From Glandiceps talaboti (lineage: Eukaryota; Hemichordata; Enteropneusta; Spengelidae), in the NCBI RefSeq assembly GCF_964340395.1, contig NC_135566.1:15556501-15620500 (forward strand): a stretch of 64,000 nt of DNA. Direction: 5' to 3'. The translations under genes were made by a program, and so were the position numbers. The notes beneath the pieces are model-generated. The model did no database searches, had not been told where the DNA came from, and saw only the letters and a list, made by a program, of their open reading frames with translations. Below are positions 23,401-36,900 of the stretch, piece by piece (positions within the stretch are counted from its first letter, which is position 1; the number at the start of each line of letters is the position of its first letter).

Positions 23401-26400
23401 TAATTCTTACACCAGAGTGATACCATATAAAGTATTTTAATAATTTTCACTTTCTTTGTAGGATAATCGTGATTTATTTGATTACAATGTGGACGACAGA
23501 GTGGATGGATTTCTCAAAATTGTGTCTGAACAGGTAAAGACTATCTATAGTCAACTATGTGTATGTGAAGATTTGTTATTGAGTCATGTATTCATTGTAT
23601 ATGGCAATCATTTTGCAATTTTCTATCATCGAATTTTCTTACATGTACCTGGTAATTGCTTTGATTCTAAGTAAAATTCTTCACTGCTCAGGAGAAATCA
23701 ACGAAATCAAGAAAGAACATTTTGTCATTGTTATTAATACAAAACAGTAGATATTTAAAATGAAATCAATATTAGAAGACTCAAATACCTTTGTTAAATA
23801 TTATATCATATCTGATTACAAAGTGTTCACTGTCATGACTTGATAGCCGTCAACTAAACAAGGAATACTGTTCTCTTCTAGGTCAAACATTTCCAAACCA
23901 ATCATATAATGATGACAATGGGAGACGATTTTGAATATGAAAATGCTAACGAGTGGTTTAAGAATCTGGACAAACTGATCAAATATGTCAATCAAAGGGT
24001 AGGAACCTGTATAAAGTAATTAGAACTGTCAATCAAAGGGTAAGAACCTGTATAAAGTAATTAAAACTGTCAATCAAAGGGTAAGAACCTGTATAAAGTA
24101 ATTAAAACTGTCAATCAGAGGGTAACCTGTATAAAGTAATTAAAACTGTCAATCAAAGGGTAAGAACCTGTATAAAGTAATTAGAATTGTCAATCAAAGG
24201 GTAAGAACCTGTATAAAGTAATCAGAACTGTCAATCAAAAGGTAAGAACCTGTATAAAGTAATTAAAATTGTCAATCAAAGGGTAAGAACCTGTATAAAG
24301 TAATCAGAACTGTCAATCAAAAGGTAAGAACCTGTATAAAGTAATTAAAATTGTCAATCAAATGGTAAGAACCTGTATAAAGTACTTAAAATTGTCAATC
24401 AAAGTGAAAATTCACTGTATTATACCTACCAGTCATATCTTGTAAGAATGGTGAAACTAACATAACAAACATTGGACCATACCATATGGTACAAGATAAG
24501 GGTGTTCCTGACCCATTCATATCTTTGTTACAATAGTGAAAATCAACTAAGAAAATATTGGACTATACCAAATAGTACAATATAGGGGTGACAGCCTGCC
24601 TTTATATGTCCATTTCTACAGGAAGACACAACCAATGTCCATGTACTGTATTCAACTCCAGCATGTTATCTACTGTCTTTAAACCAAGCCAACAAAACAT
24701 GGACAACCAAGGCAGAAGATTTCATGCCAATTGGCAGTCCACATGATTATTGGAGTGGTTTTTATACGAGTCGGCCAGCTCTTAAAGGTTATGTCAGAGA
24801 AACTAGCGGATTACTGCAGGTACGTGTAGTTTGTCTCTAGCTTTGATTGTGTCTATGTGTGATATTTTAGCAATCATATGAATGCTTTTCAAATTAACAT
24901 CCATGGACAGAAGTCAGCGATTTCACATTTTTGAGTTTTGTGCCACATTTTCCTTGTTTTTGTGGCATTCATGCAGATGTTTCAAAATAAGTGAATTCAA
25001 AAATATTTTTCATACAGATCTAAAATGTAAATGTGCAACACGGTTGACAAGTTTGGAAGCCTACATGGTGAAAGAAATGACTGGATGATAGACACTTTTG
25101 GTACGATTGAAAAAAATTCTATCATGCTGACCAAAAATGTCATCATGCAACACATTTTTGAAAAACGATGATAAACTAATAATCTCGGATGTATTCTGTT
25201 GTTGTAGACGTGTAAACAGTTGGAAGGACTATCAGGAGTACCTATGATGTCATCTTTCTTAAGTAAGTATCCTGACATATATCCATCAAAAATACTTCAA
25301 CAGACACACCATATATTACCCTCTAGGCAAACATGCAAATATGAACATTTGTACCACAATATGGCTAGCAAGCAAGCCTACCACAGTTAAAAATAAACAT
25401 ACGCTAATTATGAAAAAAAACAAAAGATTGAATAATTTAGCCACTAGGAGTGCTGTTGTGATGCAGCTTCTGTGCACCATAGTAGTTATTGGAAAACAAA
25501 ATTTGTACAGCATAGACACTCGAAGTGTTGTCCCAAAGCAGGACCATAATAGCTGACTATTATTTAAAAATCATCATTTCCAAGTGTTTCATAAAAAAGT
25601 TACTTGAACATTTATACTGCTGATGACATGAGTTTTGTTTTACCCAAATTGAATTGACTGCTTCATGTACTGCCCATGTGATTTTAGCCCTCAACTGTCC
25701 TCATGGGGGCACAGAAAATGACAAAGTTGCATCACCATCATATGAATTTTTGTTGTTGTAATCTCTGATCTAGTAAGTTTACAATGAACATTACACGGAT
25801 CTGATATTTATTGAAAATTTGAGTTTGCCCATTGTAACTCTATAATGAATCCATAGTTTTCTTTGAAGTGATTGATCAATTCATCTATTTTCAGAAATTA
25901 TTTCTTTGACAACTTTTTCTGATGATTACTAAAAATGATTTGTATTTTGACAGAGGATGCAATGGGTATAGTTCAGCATCATGATGCTATCACGTAAGTC
26001 ACTTTTAGATTGATTGGTATCCTACCTACATACTGTAAATTGAGTTATGATACAGCTTAACCATGTACATACCAAGATGTGTGTTTGAACCAAAACTATA
26101 GGATTTATACTCTGGTTGTTCTATGTCACAACAACCTGCATCTATGTCATTCCTTTTGGAATGCTTGAAACATAAGTTGTTAATTTCTCTATTTTTTCTT
26201 TAAGTTTGACAACTCGAGGTATATCATATTATTCTCAAATATTTTTCAGACATTACACATATATTATATTTCCATTGATGTTTCTTTTACAGAGGAACTG
26301 AAAGACAACATGTAGCTGATGATTATGCTAAAAGACTTGCCATGGGAACGAAGCAATGTCAGGTCAGAGTTGAAAGGTCACATGAGAGTTAATTAAAAGT

Positions 26401-29400
26401 CATGAGATCATCTTGTAATTAACTTTTCAGTCCAAACTTCATTTTGATTACTGTGGTTTCCTTGGTGATTTTCATTGAAAGTAAAGAGCTGATGTTATAA
26501 TCATTCTTCTCTCAGAAATTTATTTGTTTAAAAAAAAAAAGATTTAAAAATTAAATTTAAAACTGAAAAATGAAAAAAAAATAGATTAAATAAAATAAAA
26601 ATTCTGAAATTTTTTAAGAAAAAATGTTGAAATGTTGAAATTTAATTTATTGATTTTATGTTCTTTACTTTTATAGTCTCTGACTGTTGATGTAATATCA
26701 CAATTAATGATGAAAAACAAGACAGTACCAAGAACAAATATTGAATTCTGTAACTACTTGAATATCAGTGCATGTCAACTTTCAGAATCTCAAAACTCAG
26801 TAAGTCATTTCAAATTTATATTTCTTAAAAACAGTTTTATTGTCATTTGAGTGTAAATGCATGCAGTCCTTCAGAAACTCTGCGCAAGTTTTATGGGTTA
26901 TGACCACAAAATAAACACCAATTTGTACTTCTGACTAAAAAAACCCATACTAACTATGACCAGGCCCATAGCAACCATTCTCAAACCATGACTAGTCCCA
27001 TAGCAACCATTGTGAAATGATTTCTCCCAAGCAATGATAAATGTGATTATAGTAACTACAGACGTAGATGACTGCTTCAGGTCTATTAGTACAATTACCC
27101 TCCCCTCCCCCCACACCCCACCCTCCCCCTCACTTCCCCAAAGCATGGAATTCAGAAGGCACAGTTAAAATACATTTTGCTGTAAATGACAATATATTTG
27201 TTCTCTACAGTATTTAATAAAGCATAGCTATTGATTTATTCAGTGCAAAAGAAGTGTCACTGTCATCCACTATTTTTAGTTCGTCTATGAGTTAATTATA
27301 TATACATACAAAGTTTGATAATTACAACTTACAAGTGCTAGATTTTTTAAAATAGATGTTTATTCATTTTCCAACAGTTTACAGTGACAGTTTATAATAC
27401 CTTGGCCTATGAAGTCAGTCACTTTGTAAGAATCCCTGTCAATGGTGTACAGTACATAGTAACTGGTCCTGATGGCGATGATGTACAATACCAGGTAAAA
27501 ATACAGAATGATTTATATTTTAATATGAATTCACTGATATACTCTTAGTAGCAAAATTTCACTCTGGTTGGCATATGGCCACTTCCATGGAACCCTTTGG
27601 GTAAATCATTGATTTCTATATTGGTAAATATTGCACTTGAGTACTATCTTTGTTGCTGTGAAGCTCCTGAATTTGTTGGTTTCCCATAATGCCCCTACCC
27701 AGCGTACACCAGGCATCCTCTAAGCCAGATTTGCCAATGATTAAACTGTTTATAACTACACACGTATTTTGCAGACTGAGGTTGTGTGATGGAGAATTAA
27801 AAGTGGAAATGACATTTCTAGTTCTCTGTAGTATAAAGAAATGCAGCCAAGATGAATCAACCTTAGAAGTTACTGAGATCAATCTTAGTTTCGTCGGGTA
27901 AACAAAGGAAAATATTTCAGAATAATAGATAATTGTCTTAACTATATCTATTGTCTATGTTTTGTACTTGATGTGTTTAAGATTCAGGAAGTAAGTAGCC
28001 AAACCAAGAACGTCCGTAGAAATAAAGGCACAGCAACTCATCAAGTCATTTTTCCTGTCACCATACCAGCAGTCGGTTTTAGTACCTACACACTGACAGC
28101 AAAGTCGCTACGTAAAAGTAAGCATAAGTTATTTTTGTGAATTAAAGCAGTCTTCCATAATTAGTTATCATCTGAAGTTTGATATACAAAATATTATTCT
28201 TTTTGTATTACAACTGTCGACAGAAGACCCCATTGACGAACGAAACCTGGAAAAGTAAACAAATGAATTGGATTGATAACACTTTGCTCAGCATATTGGA
28301 ACAGCAGAGGCTTGTATAGTAACACATCATGATTTTATGGCTTCTTTGTGTGTACATGAAATGCCAGGGATACTGAAAATTTGATTGTGAACGTGAAGTA
28401 TTATGTAAAGTGGTCACATAACTGTTCTTATCAAATGAGGGAATGTAATACAAGTGTCTGTATTTCAACATGATGTGCCAAGTGTTATTAATCCAATTCA
28501 GTTGTTTACTTTAACTGTTTGTAACAGGTTCTGTTCGTCCATGTTCTGATGTCAGCAGTTGTACAAAAACATTCCCAACCAGTATTCCTAAAATGTAATA
28601 CTTATTTCCTTTACACAGCTTATGCAGTGTATGACGACATATCCAGACACGTAACCCACACCATCGATGATGTCATGATTAAAAATGAGCATCTCAGTTT
28701 ATCATTTGATGGTAACACTGGTTTGTTGAAGTCTGTCAGTAATTTAGCCGATGACCTGACAATACCTGTACAACAATCCTTCTATTGGTACAATAGCAGT
28801 ACTGAGTCAAATCATTACATATTCAGTCCGTACAACAATACTCCATTCCCTCTCTTTTCTGGGACAATCAATCTAAAACACATAAAGGTAAGTTTGAAAC
28901 CCTAACAGATACTTCTGTATACTCTAGACTGTAAGATACGTTATGTTGCTCCGCTAAGAGGGGTTGACTGATATGTGAGGGTGCCCATCACTACCCTATT
29001 TATACAAATATTACTGTACTTGTGTAACCCCTACATGTTTAAAGACCTGCCCCCTTATTTTGACCTGTTTGGATTTGCTTTGTTTGCCTGTATGTAACCC
29101 CACCCCCAGTGTGTTTTTTTTATTTGTGCTCTCTCCGTAGAAGTTATTATATTATACATGGGTAGTACAATAACATTATTGTATTATTCAACTTTGACAC
29201 TTTCACACTGCAAGACAGACCTTACAGGGGATACATATCTTTAGGACGCAAACAAACTTTAAGATATACATTAATAACAGAGTATGTAATAGCAAATTAA
29301 AAGGCCTGTGATTCAAGAGTTTTTGATTGCTTTATTCGACCTGTTTTTGATATAAGGGTAATTTAGTTGAAGAAGTCCATCAAGAGTTTACACCGTGGTT

Positions 29401-32400
29401 GAGTCAAGTAGTTAGACTGTACAAAGGACAAAAACATGCCGAATTTGAGTGGACTGTTGGACCTGTACCATTCAAGTAAGTAGGAATATAACATGACTCT
29501 ATTTATATATGCAACTTTGCGAAGCATAGCGTAATCGATTATGTCACGGAAACGAGTGCAAAAAAGAAAACAACTTATAATTGTGCCAGAAAATTCGTAG
29601 AATTGACTTAAGTTAAATATACCTCCAGAAACAACAGAACATTTTGGTATCGTCGCACAAACTCTCCCATGAGAGCCAATCTAAATGTGTACGTATGGAT
29701 ATTCTAGCAATTAGTCAGTAGTTCAACATTAAAGGGGAACGCCACTCCAGGAAATAGAGACATTTTCATAAACTATGGATTCTGGGGAGTCATGTCATGA
29801 TTTTACATCACCTACAATTAATGGCAATTTCAGAGAAACATCAAGTTGATCTTGTGTCTTTATAAGGTATCTTTGCTATGGGATATTGCATCATGGGAGT
29901 CAAGTTGCACACTGTATATTCATGAAAGCTGGTTTACACTGTTAGGGAATAGGCACTCAGGTATCTTTGGTATGGGCTGTTGCATCATGGGAGTCAGCAG
30001 AAATTATGTATTCAAGTTGCACACTGTATATTCATGAGTCCTGAGTGCTTATACCCTAACAATGTAAAACATCTCATGAATATTCAGTGTCCTCATAAGT
30101 CCAATTATACTGTGTATGTATCTTACTGTGTATTATGTTTACTTTGAATTCTACAGAGATGGTCTTGGAAAAGAAATCATCACTAGATTTGATACACCAC
30201 TGAAAACAACTGCAAAGTTTTACACAGATAGCAATGGAAGGCAAATGATGGAGAGAAGGTAATTCAAAAGTTCTGTTACTCTCAAGTATCTGATATGCCA
30301 TATGCAAGTTTTTAGAAAGACAAAAGATTGTATAGTTTGACCACTAGGAGTGCTGTTCAGGAGCAGCTATTGGCCCAGAAGTGATAGTTGAGTATAGTAC
30401 ACCTTTGAGAAAATCATCAATTCCCAATATTTCATGGTGAAAGTTGGTTGCATTCTCAACCAGTCAATATTTAAGATTCTGCTAACTTTGTGTCAGTAAC
30501 ATTGATACTTCTTTGCTTTTTAATGTAGACCACTCCTCCCTATCGCCACACAATTTTGACGAGTGTTATGATTCTATATCAAATAGTTCTTTATGTGTAT
30601 CCCATGTCAATATTAGGTCATTGCATAAAAATATTGATAGTTTAAAACTTATGTATGAAGACATTATTAAATCCAAATTTGCTATTATTGGTATATCTGA
30701 GGTTTGGGATACCAGTAATCTGAATATTTGTAATATACATGATTATACACTTGAATGTAAATCACGAGATGTGGTTAGGGGTGGCGGGGTAGGGGCATAT
30801 ATACACTCATCTCTCACATACAATTTACTAAATTTTGTCATTACTCACGCTGAGTCCCTCTGGTTGGAAGTAAACATCAATAACTCCAAAACAATAGTTG
30901 GCATCATATACAGGAAGCCAAACACTGATATTAATGAATTTCATAATAGTTTACTAAATGTATTGAATGATTGTAGGCTTGATAAAACCCATTGTATTTT
31001 AATGGGTGATTTCAACATTGATATAAACACTGTAAATAATTCACTTCAGGTTGAATCACTACTTACATCTTTAGAATGTTTAGGATTATACCAGTTGATA
31101 TCTACACCAACCAGAGTGACAAGTACTTCTCAAACACTTATTGATCATATCTACACGAATATTTGTTCATACAAAATTCATGCAGGTACTCTGTTAAGTG
31201 ATATTTCAGATCACTACCCTATTTTTGCCCTTTTCGAAGATTATCCAATCAAATTATCATACAAACGTAAAATTACTTTTAGAAATTATAATCATTATGA
31301 TTATTCTCACTATCATAATGACCTACTAAGTGCTCCATGGGATTCTATATATAACAGTACAGATGTGGATTCTGCCTACGAGAGATTTCATTCTATATTC
31401 AGTGATATATGTAATATGCATGCACCTCTTACCACTAAGATAGTCAATAATAAGAAAGTAAACAAACCTTGGATCTCTTTAGCAATCAAGAAATCGATAA
31501 AGACTAAGCACAAACTTTATTCCAAGATGATCAACTCGAATTTTAATAGAAATACTGCCTCTAAATACAAACATTACAGAAATGTTTTGGTCTCTGTTAT
31601 TAGGAAAGCAAAACAATTATATTATGCTAATATTTTTACAGAAAACAACAGTAACACAAACATACTATGGAAGACTATTAATGAAGTCCTTGGAGGTCGG
31701 GGTACAAATGCCAAAAACACTCTACCTGATAGTCTTAATGGACTCACAACAGCTAATGATATTGTAACAGCTTTCAATAGGTATTTTGTAAACATAGGAC
31801 CAGATCTAGCTAGTAAAATTGGTTCCACAAGCCAAAGCTTCAGCGAGTATTTACCAGAGCCCTCTAAAAATTCATTTTTTATGAGCCCCACAACGGAACA
31901 TGAAGTGAATGCATTTATCACAAACCTAAATGCTAAAAAGACTAGTGGTCATGATGACTGTCCAGCTAGATTACTTATTGACGAAGCATCTGTTATAGCT
32001 AAACCACTGGCTTACATTTTTAACTTATCATTTATGTCTGGTGTCTTTCCCAAAGTATTCAAATTAGCCAAAGTATCCCCTATTTATAAGAAAGGTGCTA
32101 CTGATGACCCAGGTAATTATAGACCTATCTCAATTCTGCCCCTTTTAAGTAAAGTCATAGAACAAATTGTTAACACTCGACTAACTAGTTTTTGGAAAAT
32201 CAGAATATTCTTTATGAACACCAGTATGCATTTAGGAAAAATTACAGCACAAAACTCTCTCTTATCAATCTTATAGACCATATTTTCCATCAAATAGATG
32301 CAGGCAAAGTTACACTTGGCATATTTCTCGACTTCTCCAAGGCCTTTGACACAATTAACCATCACATTCTTTTGTCTAAAATGGCACACTATGGTATTAG

Positions 32401-33953
32401 AGGACTGCCATTACATTGGTTTACTGATTATTTGCATAATAGATCCCAATTTGTCTCTGCTGATGGCAATAATTAGGTCATCAAGCCTTGATATTAAATG
32501 TGGTGTACCTCAAGGGTCTGTTTTGGGACCTACTCTTTTCCTAATTTTTATCAATGACATTTTTCGTTCTTCTACTTTTTTCAATTTTAGGTTGTTTGCA
32601 GACGATACCAATCTTTTTCATACTTTTGATAGCAGCAGTCACAATATAAATTTAAACATGGTTGATGTACATTTTAGTAAAGTTGTAACATGGTGTAATG
32701 CAAACAAACTCACTATTAACCATCTCAAAACAAATTACATTGTTTTACGAACAAACAAAAGAAAAGTTGCTCTTTGTGGAAGTCTACACATCAACAACAA
32801 GGAAATTGATGAAGTTGATGGAACTTGTTTTGTTGGTGTCATCTTAGACAAAAATCTTAACTGGTCCAAACATGCACACAAAGTGAACTCTATTGTCAGG
32901 AAAAAAGTTGGCATTTATAATCTTTTGACTGAGTCAGTTTGTACCACAAAGTATTCTCCTATTAATTTACAAAACTTTCATACAACCACATATAACTTAT
33001 GGCCTTGAGGTCTGGGGCTCTACATACCGATCACATTTGACCTGTATCCTCACTTCTCAAAAAATGGCAGCCAGAGCTATAACTTCCAGTGATCGTACTG
33101 TAGGCTCCAATCAACTATTCAATCAGTTACACATTCTAAATATATTTAACCAACATAAACTTCAAATTTGCACTTTTATGTACGACCTGCTCAACGGTAA
33201 CTTGCCACATCATTTCACACAATATTGTTCATTTCCCACTCACTATTATAATACACGCTACAAAATTAAGGGCAATATTTCAAACCCAAGGATAAACACT
33301 GAAATAGGTAAATTTGCAATGTCATACACAGGAGCTATACACTGGAACAACTTACCTCTTAATGTTAGGTCCAAATCATCAAGGAATGTTTTTTGTAACT
33401 CATTAAAAGATTTTCTTCACCTGATATGAATATACTGCAACCCATGTTGATGTATAATGTACATATTTTCATAGATATTTAGTTTTGTTTCCACTGCCCT
33501 CTTTATATTTTGTCATGTATTTATTATAAATGTTATTTACAGTGTCTAAGGAGACAGACTTGATTAGCAAGTAGCTATTATCTGGTCTCCTTTTACCTAC
33601 CTCAAAAATGTATTATTTATTTTATCTACAAATGTAAATTTAATAAGTAGGTAATAAAGAAGAGATATAAGATATATAAGATTTATAAGATAACATTATT
33701 TTTATGAACTTTATGTGTTACATGTATTTTTACACAACTGTACAATAATTAATTATATTAAGATGTTGTTATGTCAATAATTCCAGACGCAATCATAGAG
33801 ATTCATTTCCATATTTACCAACGGATCCAGTGGCTGGAAATTATTACCCTATTAATTCCCGGATTTACATCAAAGTGAGTACATTACTAATGTTATGCAA
33901 TTATTCTGTAGTAAGTACTTGAGTCAGTTTAAACAATATGAATGGATGTGTGG

Positions 33954-33997
<44 letters not shown>

Positions 33998-36900
33998 TTG
34001 TATATATATATGTGTGTATGCACATACGTGTGTATGGATGTATGTGCATGTATGTATGTGTGTGTATGCATGTGTGTATGTGTGTATGCACATATATGTG
34101 TATGTGGACATGTGCATGTGTACTTAAAAAAATTGTGAAGATGACTAGAATCTGATATTGAACTCTGGAGATAAATAAAGTTTAAAGTGTCTCATTTTGT
34201 CATCTGTTGCTATAGTTACATAGGCCATGTATATTAAAGTCATTACAAAACTCTTCTGCCATGAATGTAAATCTGTAGTGTATTTAGGATTAATTTTGGA
34301 GTTATTTCATTGTATTTCAGAGTAAACTTGATGTCCAGGACTTGATATGACAGTTTAATGAACATGATTAATATGAATAGTAATTATAGTTTTTAGTACA
34401 TGTACAGATTTCAATCATATTCGTGCAGGGTCTATGGTTTAGCTATAGGTCTACCGTTATATAAGTCATTGAAACTGACATGTGTTTTTAATTTGTGTGT
34501 TTCAGGATGATAATGTCCAACTCAGTGTATTGACTGATAGATCACATGGTGGTAGCAGTATAAAGAATGGTTCTATGGAGATTATGGTAAGTATATGCAC
34601 TGTATCTAGAGATAGATAGAGACAGAGACAGAGACAGACAGACAGAGACAGAGACAGACAGAGACAGGTGGGATATGGGGTAGGCAGGCAGGCAAAGGAG
34701 GACACTAGCCAGGCAGCTTGACTGGGGGGGCAAGACAAGCAGGCTGGGCAGGCATTTCACATGCAAGAACTAAGACAAATAGATAAAGAGGTGAATAGAT
34801 GATAGGTTAAAGGGCTGTTTTGTATGTAATGATATCTACTGTATAATTGTACCGTACTGGGCCCTCATAGACTACATGGGCTAATCATTTGTTGACATGT
34901 TACTGCAATGCCTGAGGAGATCGCATTAACACAGTGTCTCAGTAACACGTCAACAAATGATTAGCCCTATGTAGTCGACAGGGACCCACAGTACAATTTT
35001 CCAAGATATCACACATCTCCACATACAATGCCATGTATTGTGTATGCGCAGGAGGGGTTTGCACGCGCTACTCTGGGGATGGTTGTCGCCTGACTGTACC
35101 CTGAGTTCATCAGTAAATTTCTTCTCTGTCGTTGATGGCATTTTACAATAGTAGTCTTTCTTCTATAAAATCACTCAGAGAGGTCAACATGTCTTTCCAT
35201 CATTTCCTGATGAAAATATTATTTCAAACGTAATAAAGATAAATCAAGCCAAAAGGTGACAACATAGGCGTATCTTGGAACTGGAAAATTGTCTATACTC
35301 CCTAACTAATAACTGAACCATGTTTTTGACCAGACCAAAATGATTTATTTTTTACACAAAAGGCAGAACACAAGCACTTCACAGTTGTCATGGAAACCAA
35401 CAATATATATTTCTAAACAGATTCACCGAAGACTACTGTACAACGGTGGAGGTAGTGTGAATGAGGCGTTGAATGAAACAGGACAATATGGTGATGGTCT
35501 TATAGTAAGAGGTAAACACTACATAATCCTAGAAAAACCTCAAAACTCGGCAAAAATTCACCGCCCACTAGCTACACAAATCTTTGCCAAACCAACCGTG
35601 ATGCTGTCTGAGTGGACAACAGACTGGAAATCAAAGTATAATACAAAGGTATGCTCACTGTAAAGAGTAGAGTGTAAGATATGTCGTGTCACTCTGCCCT
35701 CACTGGTGTGAAAGGTATTGACCGATGTGCGAGGGCGCTGTCACAGCATACCTTACAGACTATGTGTAAAAGAGTTGTTTCATTTGAGTAGAGTTGGTAA
35801 TTTGTAAAGTCCAGTCAATACCCATATCTCTTTAGCTTTAATCCTATGTGTTTACAATGTCTGCAATGGATTGTATGCTCCCTAGGGAGTTGAGGAACTA
35901 TAAAGGGCCATTGTGCCACTATGGATTGATCCATGGCAGGGGTAATAATTGTGAAACGCTTTGACCTTTCTGGCAGACAAGTGCATTATAAATACACTTT
36001 TCTTACTATGATTATTAATCCATACTAATTTTTGCCAAATTTACTGACTTCCTGATTCAACAGTATTCGTCATTGACAAGTGATCTACCAATCAATGCAC
36101 ACCTCCTGACTTTAGAACAATGGAATGATAACAAGATACTACTCAGACTCGAACATATATTTGAAGACAAAGAAGATCAGAATCTGTCCAGCCCTGTCAC
36201 AGTGTCTCTAAAGGTAAATTTTACCTAAATAATGATGATTGACACTCTTGGAAGGTTTAAAGCTAGACTAGCTGTACCAGGGATATTATTTTGTTGATCA
36301 GACAACCAACAATATATTCACTGAAAATTGTTAAAATACCAATAATTAGACATTATACATGTTAATTAGACGTCTGTTTTATCTATAAGTAGTATAGTCA
36401 TAAGTTGAAATCAGGATTTTTTGGGTTGCTGAATTTTGGGTATGGACCTAAAAATCAATTTGATTGGATATATTGCACCATACAATGTGTACTGCTACAC
36501 AGTATTTTCTCACAGGTGATTCAATACGTTCAACCATAGCAATATACTATAGTTATATTTATTTTGGCACATGAAAAATTTAGCAGAATGAAAATTTAGG
36601 TTGTGTCGGGTGCACTTTAATTTGTTAGCCAGTGCAAAGAGAAAGCAGACACTACTTGTAAATAACATATCCCGTCAGTCAGTCCACTGTATTCAGTGTA
36701 AATGTTGGTGACACCTTTCACAACACAATTTTGTGCATGTTCAAGTAAAATAAATCTAGTGCTGTAAAACATATATGACTTCTTCAGTATATATTTCTGA
36801 TATAGTTGTTTTACATTCACTTTCGTTTTCTAGTAATAACGATTTATTGTCAAATTTGTATAATTTAATCAAAGCTCAAGACAAACCTAAATCACATATC

